A stretch of DNA of 64,000 nucleotides from positions 2,389,094 to 2,453,093 of the forward strand of contig NW_024737068.1 of NCBI RefSeq assembly GCF_018991925.1, read 5' to 3'. The first letter of the stretch is position 1. Every line of letters starts with the position of its first letter. The DNA comes from Homarus americanus (lineage: Eukaryota; Arthropoda; Malacostraca; Decapoda; Nephropidae). The translations under genes and the position numbers were made by a program. Positions 1-10,530 of the stretch are shown here, piece after piece. The notes beneath the pieces were generated by a model. That model saw nothing but the letters and a program-made list of their open reading frames with translations, was not told the origin of the DNA and made no database searches.

Positions 1-1013
1 CATACTGGGCAGTCCGTTTACACCCAACCCCTATTGCTCATATGAGCATCCAACCTATGTTTGAAGCAATTCAGCGTATTCGAGTTAATGATGATATTTG
101 GTAACTTGTTCCATTCATCCACTACTCTGTTTCCAAACCAGTGTTTACCTATTTCACGCCTAAATCTAAATTTGTCTAATTTAAAACCATTGTTACGAGT
201 TCGCTCCTGGTTGGATAGTTTGAGTACCTTTGTAATGTCCCCTTTGTTTAGCCCTGCCCTCCACTTATACACCTCTATCAGGTCGCCCCTCGCTCTACGT
301 CTCTCAAGGGAGTGCAAATTAAGATGCTTTAACCTGTCTCTATACTCAAGGTTCCTAATGCCCGGGATTAGTCTTGTCATTCTCCTCTGAATTCTTTCCA
401 AGGATTCTATATCCATTCTGTAATACGGTGACCAGAACTGAACTGCGTAATCCAGGTGTGGTCTCACAGGAGCAAGATACAGTTTTAGGATGACCTCGCT
501 AGTCTTGAAACTAACACTCCTTTGTATGAACCCAAGTACTTTATTAGCCTTGTTACGAGCAAAAACACATTGTTTACTTGGCTTAAGGTTCCTACTTATC
601 ATTACTCCTAAATCTCTCTCGCAGTCGGATTTCTCTATGGCATCGTTGTTCATCTGGTATCTGGTTTCCCTGTTTACATCTCCTATACTGAGTACTTTAC
701 ATTTGTCGACGTTGAATTTCATCTGCCATTTTTCAGACCATTCGAAAAATTTGTTTAGATCTTCCTGTAGTTTTGCTGAGTCCTCGTCAGATTTGATAAC
801 ACGTCCTATTTTAGTGTCATCAGCAAATTTACTTATGTTGCTGTCAATGCCGATATCTATGTCGTTTATGTATATAATAAATAATAATGGTCCAAGTACT
901 GAGCCTTGGGGAACTCCACCTGTGACGTTGCTCCAATGGGACTTAGTGCCGTTAATGCTCACTCTCTGTTTCCTGTCCTGTAACCACGCCCTAATCCATT
1001 TAAGGAACACCTA
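1..1013 (-). pseudogene. CR1-like non-LTR retrotransposon, RT C-terminal fragment
   Basis: This is the 3' part of a CR1-type ORF2, open on the minus strand from about 1010 to a stop at 18-20 (about 330 residues). It begins inside the reverse transcriptase. Visible are the [19 protein letters not shown] block, the catalytic FADD of RT motif C, and the C-terminal CR1 region with RPHLDYAVQFWSPYYRMD, ending in NRGWV. The endonuclease, the first catalytic Asp and ORF1 are absent, so the copy is 5'-truncated at about 1013. The element's 3' end runs off the window. It belongs to the same family as the copies at 4383-10530 and 59358-63042. Non-LTR assignment is secure; placement in CR1 rather than a neighbouring clade rests on protein pattern and on the TTCTTATG tails of sister copies. 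Confidence 0.85.
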
Positions 1014-1238
1014 AGCTTTCGTCATTATTCAAGACATCTTGAGAGGCAACTGGATTGCATGGACAGAGAGAGGCTTAAATATACAGGGTGACCTTATTAA
1101 ACATGAGGTCAGGTCATAATGATGTGATCCACTATTCCCCACACCAACACCAACACACACGTAGAGAAGCTTAAGAGAAAGGGGGCGACGTGACTAGTCA
1201 GGTCAGGTCAGGTCAAAAATAAGGGACTCGCTAAATAA
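1014..1238. other. Non-coding tail, probably 3' flank of the Penelope-like fragment
   Basis: No ORF is visible. The stretch contains short GGTCA-rich direct repeats near 1195-1215. On the minus strand near 1013-1050 it has an AAGATGT...ACGAAAGC string that resembles the one near 23717-23742, next to the other Penelope-like fragment. It may be that element's terminal region. Confidence 0.35.
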
Positions 1239-1915
1239 CTATCCTACATCTAGATCCAAGGTTTTCAAAGCATTTTTTACCTTGGGACATTGACAAATAA
1301 ATTTATTTAACATATTATCAGTTTTGAACTGACCATCACTAAGGTTTATTGATTTTATTTCCTTAATCAAACTAGCTTCAACCAGAAGTCTTTCTGTGAC
1401 ACAAGATGATTTGAATATTTCTAAGCTTTTTTCCCAAGCAATGAGATGATTATTATTCCTAACATGAACGAACAGGGCACTGCTTTCAGATGCTCTTCTG
1501 ATATTGTACTTATGTTGTTTGATTCTGAGATGTAATGTTTTTCCTGACTGTCCTACATAATTACCATTACATTTGCTACATGGAATACAATAAACACTTC
1601 CATTTACATTAAAACTTGGGCTATTTAATATTAACATATTGGTAATGGTTGAGTCATACTTGAAAACAACATTAATATTTAGTAAATTGAGGGACCGAAC
1701 TAACGGGACAAATTCATTGCGATAGGGCAGTCAAAATATTCTTAAGTGTAGGAATTTGCCTGGTTTGAGAGGAATGAAAGGATTTTTTAGCCCTTTTAAA
1801 ACAACGATCAACAAACATTGAAGGGTACCCAAGTTTTTGTGCAACAGAACGAATGTGTTTCAATTCTTCATCAATAAATTCAGCAACACAAATACATAGA
1901 CATCTCAAGAACATC
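1239..1915 (-). pseudogene. Penelope-like element fragment with GIY-YIG endonuclease
   Basis: The minus-strand ORF 1637-1239 carries YCIPCSKCNGNYVGQSGKTL followed by LRIKQHKYNIR. This is the CxxC plus GIY-YIG-type nuclease block that follows the RT in Penelope-like elements, where it nicks target DNA. Upstream, in a second frame to about 1915, lies the end of the RT-to-nuclease linker (EELKHIRSVAQKLGYPSMF). The frame changes near 1730. RT catalytic motifs are missing because the copy is cut off by the 21-bp minisatellite at about 1920. It is a dead 5'-truncated copy. The family call is strong from the nuclease block; the linker match is from general knowledge of the family. Confidence 0.8.
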
Positions 1916-1921
1916 GTTTTC

Positions 1922-2255
1922 CAGATGGTCGTGCTTGTTATGATCATGGTCGTGGTTGTTATAATCATGGTCGTGCTTGTCATAATCATGGTCTTGGTTG
2001 TTATAATCATGGTTGTGCTTGTTATAATCATGCTAGTGGTTGTTATAATAATGGTCGTGGTTGTTATAATCATGGTCGTGGTTGTTATAATCATAGTCGT
2101 GGTTGTTATAATCATGGTCGTGGTTATTATAATCATAGTCGAGGTTGTTATGATCATAGTCGTGGGTGTTATAATCATGGTCGTGGTTGTTATAATCATG
2201 GTAGTGGTTGTTATAATCATGGTCGTGATTGTTACAATAAGGGTCGTACCTGAGA
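1922..2255. repeat. 21-bp minisatellite (array 1)
   Basis: About 16 copies of a 21-bp unit of the form TCGTGGTTGTTATAATCATGG occur with scattered substitutions. Because 21 is a multiple of three, long ORFs appear on both strands (VVVIIM-type and TTTMIIT-type translations); these are not treated as proteins. The same unit recurs at 25222-25872 and 27233-29312. Confidence 0.95.
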
Positions 2256-2439
2256 CTAACACAGGTAGAATAAACCCTACACCTAATCTTTAATCTCAAT
2301 AAACCCAGGTTAACCTCACCTAATCAACAGGATTAGAGACCATTAGGATTGTACCACCATTACCGATACATTTCACACTGGATTAATAGCAGAACATTTA
2401 ATCACATTTCCAATAGCTAATGTCTTACGGATACTGTAA
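2256..2439. other. Unassigned spacer
   Basis: Single-copy-looking sequence between the minisatellite and the dispersed repeat. I see no ORF, RNA or regulatory signal in it. Confidence 0.5.
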
Positions 2440-3653
2440 GTATCTAGTATAGTATAGGAGGGAATAGAATAAAGGTTAGAATAATTAGTTAAAGAAATAT
2501 TCGCCATAAGGAGAGGTTAAAAATCATAAAAAAAATATTATGAATCACCAATGATCATTCCGAGATAAATTATATTATGAAGAGAAGTGACCTTGATTCT
2601 GGTTAGATTAGTCACCATCTGCTTAAGTCATCACCTGTGTTAAGTCATCATAGTCATCATCTACGTTAGTCAGTTTTAGGCCCATCTCACATGACTGACC
2701 GACCATCGATGTTCTTTCCGCACGAGGGTGTTAGTTTTCAATGCGTCTTATTATTTACGCTGGTGGATGTAACACCTCCTACCCTCACTGACGCAGCTAT
2801 GGTCAATTTGGTGTTATTCTTGTTTATAAATGCCTTCTAATCTGTCTCAAGTCTATCCGTCCTGTCTATTGCCATCCCAACTGTCTGTTCGTCTGCGTGG
2901 TGTTTGAATGTAAGCCCGTCTGTACTCTTTGTGTCGTCAAATCTGTCTGTCTTATCCGTTGTTGGCGTGTGTCTGCCTGTTTGTCTAATGTGAACCAGTC
3001 AGTCAGCTGTCTGTCTGTCATGTTAGTTGCCATATTGTCTATTTGTGCATGTATGAATCTGTCTATTTTTGTCAACCTCCTGTCTGTTTCACTGTCTATA
3101 TTCACCCTGTGTCTATTGTAGTCATCTTCTCCATGCATTCCTGTTATTATCTTTTTATCTCTTCTCCTTTTCCATGAGCCACATGAATAAGTATACACTG
3201 TAGCTGTAAGGTCGTCTGGTAACGTTGAAACTGCGCATCCAGACGCATGATGAAACTCAGCTCCCCCCCCCCCACCTGTTATCTCTAACTATTTTCTGTT
3301 TCCCCTTCTTTATTCTTCTATTTACTCATCTTCCTTCCTTTACTAATCCAAACAACATTAAAAAAAAGTAGGCTAAGAAAAAAAGTGAGGGGAGGAGGAG
3401 GGAGCCGTAGATAACTGCAATCGTGGGCTGACAGCGTACAGCGAATGGGGGTGCGCCAAGTCCGTAGACTTGCATCGTTTTCCAGCGTAAATAAAATGGT
3501 TATGTAATGGTTCCTAAAGAAACCATCGATATGGGACCAGGTTTGTTCCACTCTACGATTTTTTGCGATTTTTCCACCAAGTTTGATGAAAAACGATTGT
3601 GCCGTTTCGGCTGCCCAGAACACACACACACACACGCGCGCCTAGTCCTATTG

Positions 3654-3656
<3 letters not shown>
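2440..3656. repeat. Dispersed repeat family R1, copy 1
   Basis: This roughly 1.2-kb block recurs nearly unchanged at 25876-27016 and, 5'-truncated, at 33997-34680, always in the same orientation. Landmarks are a TCTGTCTGTCTTATCCGTTG segment, a short poly-C run, and a 3' body around GACCAGGTTTGTTCCACTC that ends CCCAGAACACAC and leads into (AC)n or (TA)n. No convincing ORF is present. The 3' body is also found at 25025-25195 behind a tRNA-like head, so the family is probably a composite containing a SINE-type end. Confidence 0.8.

Positions 3657-3734
<78 letters not shown>
3657..3734. repeat. (TA)n microsatellite
   Basis: A near-pure TA run directly follows the R1 3' end, in the same place where the other R1 copies carry (AC)n. 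Confidence 0.98.
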
Positions 3735-3735
<1 letters not shown>

Positions 3736-4014
3736 CAAAAAATAAAATACAATAAAATATATAAACAAAGAAGTAATAATCGTGGCAACATTCTCAAATG
3801 TACTTACTAACACCATGTTACGTGTACTATTCCAGATGATACTATATGTTACAGAATACTTCCTAGAGATAAATGTATAGTATATATCAGGGGCCACTAA
3901 GAGAACTCAGCCTCTCAATTGGCTCAGCCATGTCAGTTTTGTTATCATTATTTAGTCTGCATTTGTATTTTTCTGGCTAAATAAACTGTTCCAATGTTCA
4001 TTGTCTCAATAATT
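3735..4014. other. Unassigned AT-rich spacer
   Basis: No ORF, repeat or RNA signal is recognisable here. Confidence 0.4.
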
Positions 4015-4318
4015 CAGAAGTCACAGGTCCCAGGTCATAGGTCACAACTCACAGGTCATAAGTCACCAACAGCAGGTCATAGGTCACACATTACAGGTAG
4101 CAGGTCACAGGTTACAGGTCACAGGTTACGGGTCACAGGTTACAGGTAATAAATCAAACGTCCTAGTTCACAAATCACAGGTTACATGCCACATGTTAGA
4201 GTTCATAGGTTATAGGTCATAAGTCACAGGTCACAGGTTACAAGTCACAGGTTATAGGTCACAGGTTAAATGTTACAGGTCGTGGGTCACAGTTCATAGG
4301 TTATAGGTCACACTTCAC
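4015..4318. repeat. CACAGGT-based minisatellite
   Basis: A degenerate tandem array built from the short words CACAGGT, TACAGGT and CATAGGT in 7-14 bp combinations over about 300 bp. It is not coding. It directly precedes the 5' truncation point of the plus-strand CR1 copy. Confidence 0.85.
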
Positions 4319-4382
4319 CTGCTTTCTCTCCTCTGTCCTTCCTGTTTATCTCATTTTTTTCTTATTTCTCTTGTTCTCTGTC

Positions 4383-5542
4383 TTCCACGACAAATTAAAT
4401 AATGAGTTACTTAATGCACAAAGGCAGAACATACCATACAAAAAACTCAGATCAAACAACAATGACCCTAAATGGATAAATAATTATTTAAAGGACATTA
4501 TTGGTCAAAGGAAGGCTATAGGTAGGAGGATAAATCGTGGCGAAATTTACCTCTGGGAATATCATAAGGTATTGGCCGGTAGGGTTAAGACCGAGATAAG
4601 GAAAGCAAAAAGGAATAATGACTGAGGATAGCAAGGGAGGCGAAGACAAACCCCAAGGGATTATATCAAATGTATCAAACTAAAATACGAGAAAAGATTG
4701 GGCCAATACAGTTAGATACCGGCGAGCTAACTGATAACGACGGAGAAATGAGCAATAATCTGAATAAATATTTTTCAACAGTTTTCACCACCGAAAATTT
4801 ATACATGATACCCGAGGCACCGACTCTATTCAGAGATAGTGAAGAAAACAAATTAAGCGAGAGAGTAGTGACTAGTAACGATGTTAGTAAGCAAACAGAC
4901 AAACTAAAGCCTGGTCCAGATGAGATATTTGCCAGAGTATTAAAGGAATGTAAGGAAGAGCTTAATATGCCCTTAGCAAAGTTGTTTATCATGTCCTTAA
5001 AAACAGGTGTAGTACCAAAATCCTGGAGGATAGCGAATGTAATACCGATTTTCAAGAAGGGGGATAGATCACTCTCCTCTAACTACCGTCCAATCAGTCT
5101 AACATCAATTGTAGGCAAATTACTGGAATCAATCATTTCAAACTCTATTTGAAACCTCCTGGAGAAGCACAAATTGATCAATGATTCCCAGCATGGCTTC
5201 ACAAGCGGGCGTTCATGTCTAACTAATCTATTAACATTCTTTTCATCAGTTTTCGAATCAGTGGACAAGTGGCACAATTATGATGTGGTATATCTCGACT
5301 ATAGCAAAGCCTTCAAACAGAGTCCCCCACGAAAGACTGATAAGAAAGGTAGAAGCACATGGCATTAAAGGTAATATTCTAAAATGGATTAGGGAGTGGT
5401 TGCAGGACTGGAAACAGCGAGTGAGCATTAATGGCACTAAATCCCATTGGAGCAACGTCACTAGTGGAGTTCCCCAAGGCTCAGTACTTGGACCATTATT
5501 ATTTATTATATACATAAACGACATAGATAGCGGCATAGACAG
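4383..5542 (+). pseudogene. CR1-like ORF2, 5' half (split by an LTR element)
   Basis: This holds the endonuclease-RT linker and first half of the RT. The linker matches the minus-strand copy at 61042-61644 (LNAQRQNIPYKKLRS in both). RT blocks are visible as [53 protein letters not shown] (first catalytic Asp) and [20 protein letters not shown]. There are at least two frameshifts (near 4620-4670 and near 5310-5330) and an in-frame stop near 5150, so the copy was dead or dying independently of the insertion. Coding stops at 5542, where the LTR element begins, and resumes at 9644. The 5' end is truncated near 4383. Confidence 0.85.
5538..5542. other. Target-site duplication (left), GACAG
   Basis: The five bases GACAG directly before the LTR TG are repeated exactly at 9639-9643 after the other LTR's CA. 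A 5-bp duplication is the expected product of a Ty3-type integrase. Confidence 0.95.
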
Positions 5543-5868
5543 TGTTAGGTATTCTGGGTAATAAGTTCTATATACAGGAGAGAACACAAACACCTGTATA
5601 GTTTTGTAGGTTCGGTTTACTGGATAAGAGTATGTACACAGAGGTGGATAGCACTGCTCCCTAGCTAAGCTCTTGGTCAACTACCATAGACGACGTATGG
5701 CAAGTGATACATTAGCAGCTTCCATACGTCGCCAGGCACATTAATTAAGCGTATGGGATATGGTAATAACATTGCCACACGCTGCTAGCTAGGCTGAATA
5801 AATATAAATGGAGCACATACATAATATACATACATAATACATAATCCAGCATACATAATATACATACA
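5543..5868 (-). repeat. 3' LTR of the 4.1-kb element
   Basis: 326 bp, TG...CA on both strands. It differs from the partner LTR by an A/T and an A/G change near positions 180-190 of the LTR. On the minus strand it is the downstream LTR. Confidence 0.95.
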
Positions 5869-5880
5869 CCTCCCTCCCCC
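5869..5880 (-). other. Polypurine tract
   Basis: On the minus strand GGGGGAGGGAGG abuts the 3' LTR. This is the usual primer for plus-strand DNA synthesis in LTR elements. The ORF's stop codon (5881-5883) lies immediately before it. Confidence 0.85.
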
Positions 5881-8760
5881 CTATACGCTCATAGCAAAGT
5901 CTTGAGCGGACCTTTTCTTCTGGATCCGTTCTGAGCGTCGAGGGACTTCATCACTGGGAAGGGTATGGGACTCAACACTGGTGGCGGGGCCAGCAGAAGG
6001 CATTGTTACGGGGCGGAGAAAACGGCGGTTCCTCCACCACACACGACCACTGGGTAACCGCACCTGGTAGTCCCGTGACCTGCCGAGACCCATGACTACG
6101 CCTACTTTGTCCCAACGTAGGGAGGTCGGGTCCTGAACACGGACTTGGGTGCCGACACTCAACCTGGGGAGAGAACGGGCGTGGTCGTTGTAGCGGGCGA
6201 CGACGTCCTGAACACGTTCGGTGGCTCGGCGATCACAATCCTCTGTCTTGGCCTGCCACTCCTTGGAGAAGGATTGAGGGTGAGCAGGGACACAAGAACG
6301 AAGGGGGCGTCCATACAAAACCTGGGCAGGGGAGCGTCCGGTGTAGTTAGGTGTGTTGCGGAGTTCAAGAAGACCCCGGTCGAAGGCCTCGCAGTCAATG
6401 TTCCCAGAAGGGGCCACCTTAAGGATGAGGTGCTTCAGGGATTTGACAGCAGCCTCAGCGTGGCCGTTGGACTGCGGGTAATGGGGCGATGACAACACAT
6501 GCCGGACTCCCCATCGGTCGAGGAACACAGCAAAGTCCCGGCTTGTGAACTGAGGCCCTCCGTCGGTTCGCAGGCGTACAGGAACGCCCACGTCACGGAA
6601 GTAGTGGCGGAACTTGCTGATGGTGGCGGCAGACGTCGTGTCATTACCGCCCTTGATGACAACCGGCCAACCAGAGAGACGGTCGACGATAACCAGGAAG
6701 GACTTTCCTGACACACAGAAAAAGTCGGCCGACACAGACTCAAAGGGGCGGGTGGGGTTGTCGTCACTCATGAAGGGTACCTGCTGCTGGCTGGGTTGTA
6801 ATACGTGGCGGGGCTTACACACCTGGACAGCATTGGAGATGTCGGGGTCGATGCCAGGCCGGAACACAGTCTGTCGTGCACGTCGTTTGGTGGCCTCAGC
6901 TCCACGGTGACTGTCGTGAAGGCGAGCCAGGGCGTGGGGACGTGATGCAGCAGGGACAACTACCGAAGGAGAGGTGTCACTGGCCAGAGGTAGGGGTAGG
7001 GCGGCAGCAGGGTAGTTGCTGCTCCCTTCATGCACCCTGTTGGCGTAATTTACCTCGAGAATCGGTGTTGGGAAGTCCTGGGAGATGATGGCCAACTCTT
7101 GACAATGTCTGTAGGACAGCAAGGGAGTCGGGACACCATTATGCACGTCAATCCAGGCCTGACACGACCTGTTGCCAAAGGTGACATGTGCATAGAGTGA
7201 ACCCAGGGCTGGGGCCATCTGTGAACCATCTGCCGTGACGCAGAGGTCCTCGGGAGGCGGTCCTAGATCGCTTGGAGAGAGCCCCAAGCATCGCAAATGC
7301 TGGGGACCGATGACTGTAGCATCAGCGCCGGTGTCGGGCAACATCTGAAGACGGGATGACACACCGCCGTAGGTCACGATGACGCTGATGTACTGGGGGA
7401 CTTTGGTCCTGGGATGCGAGGAGTACACCCTCCTAAAATGGGTCGGGCTTTGTCCAGGGTCGTCGTGCCTCTGATTTGGCGACTGTGGGCGGCCCTCACT
7501 GGTAGAAGGGCGCCGAAGCTTCCGCCGACGCTGTCCCTTGGGTTCGTGGGTAGGGCAACACTTGTCATAGTGGCCCAGACGACCGCACACATTGCACTGT
7601 ACGTACTTAGCTGGGCACCGCACTGTGAGCGACCAGTGGCCCATACGGTCACAACTGTTGCAGGTAGACTGAGCAGCTGGACATACCTGTGTTCCGTGCT
7701 GCTTACCACAGTTGTTGCAAAATGAACCGGGCGTGGACGTGGTGGGCGAAGGCGTAGGAGCAGACTTCTTGTCCTTCTTGTACCGGGAAACAGCGCGTAC
7801 AGCTGTAGGGGGAGCTCGGATGGCAGAGGTGGCACACCTGGCAGCCTCATAGGAGCGACATATCGTCAACACATCCTGAAGAGAAGAGGAAGAGTCGAGG
7901 GAGGTGAGGCGTTGGACAAGTTCCTCGTCCTTAACACCCATCAAGATCACCTGCTTCAACTGGGTCTCCTCACACTGCTGGTGGTGGCCTAGACATATAT
8001 CTACCTCTTCCGAGGCTCTCCTAAGACGTACATAAAAAGCGTCAAAAGACTCACCCTCCATCTGTCTGCAGCTAAACAATTCCCTCCTGCGCAGAGCTTC
8101 ATTCTGCTGTCCTTTGATGTGCCGTTGTAGAACGTCCAGTACCTCCTCTACAGACAGCGAAGAGGTTGGGGGTACCTGCAACGTATGTTCTAAGACACGC
8201 TGAACTTCCAAGGACAGGCACATACGCAGCTGGATGAGTTGTTTAGGCTGTGACAAACTCTGGAGATCCACCATTGTAGCATAATCAGCCCACCGCCGCC
8301 GCCATTCGCGAAAAGTCTGGAAATTTACATCAGGCTCCAAGATGGGCGGTGTTTGAGCTGCTGCTTTAGGTGGGGCTGGGGGGCGTGAAGGAAGCATGGA
8401 TGAGGTATCTGAACCATTCAGTACCGAGGCAGTGTTAGAGCCAGGGGCTTGGTTAACAGTGAGGCGAGATATCAAGGCTTCAAACCGTGCACTGTCTTCC
8501 ATTCTCCGTTGGTGGTCTCGTTCTGCCTCTGCTTGCCTTCTGTGCTCATCCGCCAAACGTCTGTGAGCTTCATCCTCGCGTCTCTCATCTCTCATAAACT
8601 TCATTAAGGCAATTATCTCTGGAGATAACGCTGAATGTTGAGGTGAAGGGCTGCGCGATGTTGTGGGAGCTGGGCCGGCCTGGTCATCCATCTCTGGGGG
8701 ACTATCATCCGCTTGACTCATCCAGGCGCTGGGTCCACGGCTACGTAAGGCATGAGACAT
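5881..8760 (-). CDS. Gag-protease-integrase polyprotein (RT/RNase H absent)
   Basis: A single uninterrupted ORF of 959 residues. In order: an Arg/Glu-rich probable coiled coil (about 65-115); a retrotransposon Gag capsid region (about 140-310); three CCHC-type knuckles (about 348-401, starting CNNCGKQHGTQVC); an aspartic protease with PDTGADATVIG (catalytic Asp about 476); then a degraded integrase zinc-binding stretch and an integrase core with Asp about 679 (SADFF), Asp about 733 (RTDGGPQF) and Glu about 769 (NGHAEAAVK), a D-35-E spacing. A basic C-terminal tail follows. Other Ty3 elements carry RT and RNase H between protease and integrase; here the two are joined in frame. ATG at 8758-8760 is the first in frame. 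An open frame and near-identical LTRs suggest the protein is still made or was until recently. Confidence 0.9.
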   Translation of the reverse strand: MSHALRSRGPSAWMSQADDSPPEMDDQAGPAPTTSRSPSPQHSALSPEIIALMKFMRDERREDEAHRRLADEHRRQAEAERDHQRRMEDSARFEALISRLTVNQAPGSNTASVLNGSDTSSMLPSRPPAPPKAAAQTPPILEPDVNFQTFREWRRRWADYATMVDLQSLSQPKQLIQLRMCLSLEVQRVLEHTLQVPPTSSLSVEEVLDVLQRHIKGQQNEALRRRELFSCRQMEGESFDAFYVRLRRASEEVDICLGHHQQCEETQLKQVILMGVKDEELVQRLTSLDSSSSLQDVLTICRSYEAARCATSAIRAPPTAVRAVSRYKKDKKSAPTPSPTTSTPGSFCNNCGKQHGTQVCPAAQSTCNSCDRMGHWSLTVRCPAKYVQCNVCGRLGHYDKCCPTHEPKGQRRRKLRRPSTSEGRPQSPNQRHDDPGQSPTHFRRVYSSHPRTKVPQYISVIVTYGGVSSRLQMLPDTGADATVIGPQHLRCLGLSPSDLGPPPEDLCVTADGSQMAPALGSLYAHVTFGNRSCQAWIDVHNGVPTPLLSYRHCQELAIISQDFPTPILEVNYANRVHEGSSNYPAAALPLPLASDTSPSVVVPAASRPHALARLHDSHRGAEATKRRARQTVFRPGIDPDISNAVQVCKPRHVLQPSQQQVPFMSDDNPTRPFESVSADFFCVSGKSFLVIVDRLSGWPVVIKGGNDTTSAATISKFRHYFRDVGVPVRLRTDGGPQFTSRDFAVFLDRWGVRHVLSSPHYPQSNGHAEAAVKSLKHLILKVAPSGNIDCEAFDRGLLELRNTPNYTGRSPAQVLYGRPLRSCVPAHPQSFSKEWQAKTEDCDRRATERVQDVVARYNDHARSLPRLSVGTQVRVQDPTSLRWDKVGVVMGLGRSRDYQVRLPSGRVWWRNRRFLRPVTMPSAGPATSVESHTLPSDEVPRRSERIQKKRSAQDFAMSV

Positions 8761-9300
8761 AACTACTTTATCTGTGTACTGTGTCTTAAATCAGTGTTGA
8801 CCGGTCAGCCCGTCGTATCAACAAGATTTCAGACAAAAAATTTAATTAAATACACAGATAAGTAGGTTATATATATAAAATATATATAAGAAGCCGCGCG
8901 GTCAGCAAGTGTTAGTACATGTATGTGTGTGTGTCCCAGGCAGGCAGAGCGTCTCGCCCCAGCTGTGAGGGGGGTGGAGGCGGCGCTGTGAGGGAGGGGG
9001 GTGGAGATAGGAGTAGCTCAGTCGCTCTCTGTAAACGGTCAGAGGAGGGTGCGCTGAGCTCTACACCCCACAAATGCCCAGAACATGCCGTATACCTTGG
9101 AAATCCGTTCGAACAAGGTCACACATGAATGGCACGAAACACACAATGCACTAAACACTTCACAGAAAATCACTGTCACTGACACTGCTCAAAGTTGCGA
9201 AATTCTTCGAGGGATGACGCGGGGTTGACCCAAGGCGGGGATCCATCAGCCGGCTTTCCACAAACTTGCACTAATCACTCGTAATAATCCAGTAAAACTA
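8761..9300 (-). other. 5' leader of the 4.1-kb element
   Basis: About 540 bp of untranslated leader between the primer-binding site and the Gag start on the minus strand. No conserved ORF is visible. It would be expected to hold the packaging signal; that is inference only. Confidence 0.6.
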
Positions 9301-9312
9301 CGCACTGCGCCA
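9301..9312 (-). other. Primer-binding-site candidate
   Basis: On the minus strand TGGCGCAGTGCG starts directly after the 5' LTR. TGG at this place would pair with the CCA end of a tRNA. I could not name the tRNA. Confidence 0.65.
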
Positions 9313-9638
9313 TGTTAGGTATTCTGGGTAATAAGTTCTATATACAGGAGAGAACACAAACACCTGTATAGTTTTGTAGGTTCGGTTTACTGGATAAGAG
9401 TATGTACACAGAGGTGGATAGCACTGCTCCCTAGCTAAGCTCTTGGTCAACTACCATAGACGACGTATGGCAAGTGATACATTAGCAGCTTCCATACGTC
9501 GCCAGGCACATTAATTTAGCGTGTGGGATATGGTAATAACATTGCCACACGCTGCTAGCTAGGCTGAATAAATATAAATGGAGCACATACATAATATACA
9601 TACATAATACATAATCCAGCATACATAATATACATACA
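9313..9638 (-). repeat. 5' LTR of the 4.1-kb element
   Basis: 326 bp partner of 5543-5868. On the minus strand it should hold the element's promoter. GACAG at 9639-9643 is the right target duplication. Confidence 0.95.
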
Positions 9639-9643
9639 GACAG

Positions 9644-10530
9644 CAACATAAGTAAATTTGCTGATGACACTAAAATAGGACGTGTAATTAAATCTGACGA
9701 GGACTCGGCAAAACTACAGGAAGATCTAAATAAATTTTTCGAATGGTCTGAAAAATGGCAGATGAAATTTAATGTGGATAAATGTAAAGTACTCAGTATA
9801 GGAGACGTAAACAGGGAAACCAGTTACCAGATGAACAACGATGCCATTGAGAAATCCGACTGCGAGAGAGGTTTAGGAGTAATGATAAGTAGGAATCTTA
9901 AGCCAAGTAAACAATGTGTTTTTGCTCGTAACAAGGCTAATAAAGTACTTGGGTTCATACAAAGGAGTGTTAGTTACAAGACTAGCGAGGTCATCTTAAG
10001 ATAATATCTTGCGCTTGTGAGACCTCACCTGGATTACGCAGTGCAGTTCTGGTCACCGTATTACAGAATGGATATAGAATCCTTGGAAAGAATCCAGAGG
10101 AAAATGACAAGACTAATCCCGGGCATTAGTAACCTTGAATACAGAGACAAGTTAAAGCATCTCAATTTGCACTCCCTCGAGAGACGTAAAGCAAGGGGCG
10201 ACATGATAGAGGTGTATAAATGGAAGTCAGGGCTAAACAAAGGGGACATTACAAAGGTACTCAAACTATCCAACCAGGAGCGAACTCGTAACAATGGTTT
10301 TAAATTAGACAAATTTAGATTTCGGCGCGAAATTGGTAAACATTGGTTTGGAAACAGAGTAGTGGATGAATGGAACAAGTTAACAAATATCATCATTAAC
10401 TCGAATATGCTAGATAGCTTCAAACATAGGTTGGATGCTTATATGAGCAATAGGGGTTGGGTGTAAATGGGACTGCGCAGTATGGGCCAATAGGCCCGCT
10501 GCAGTTTCCTCCATTCTTATGTTCTTATGT
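9644..10530 (+). pseudogene. CR1-like ORF2, 3' half and 3' tail
   Basis: This continues the CR1 copy interrupted at 5542. Coding resumes with ISKFADDTKIGRV (RT motif C), then CKVLSIG, the C-terminal CR1 domain with RPHLDYAVQFWSPYYRMD, and a stop after NRGWV at 10464-10466. There is a stop near 10002 (TCTTAAGATAATATC region) that splits the frame. The 3' UTR is short and ends at 10508-10530 in repeats of TTCTTATG. An 8-bp tail repeat is a hallmark of CR1 elements and supports the clade call. Confidence 0.87.

Larger units (their letters stand above)
5543..9638 (-). mobile_element. Complete 4.1-kb Ty3-type LTR retrotransposon without RT/RNase H
   Basis: The element is complete by structure. 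It has two 326-bp LTRs (5543-5868 and 9313-9638) starting TG and ending CA, a 5-bp duplication GACAG, a purine tract beside the 3' LTR, a primer-binding-type site beside the 5' LTR, and one long ORF on the minus strand. My base-by-base comparison of the LTRs found two differences in 326, so insertion was recent. It lies inside a CR1 RT gene just before the FADD block. The internal region has no RT or RNase H, so it must use an enzyme supplied in trans. It could be an internally deleted derivative or a stable non-autonomous lineage. Confidence 0.93.

Noticed and set aside
1922..2255. CRISPR-like array
   Set aside because: Head-to-tail units with no spacers in a eukaryotic repeat context.
6145..7088. 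Plus-strand ORFs of 70-115 residues within the Gag-integrase gene
   Set aside because: Shadow frames of the minus-strand 959-residue ORF.
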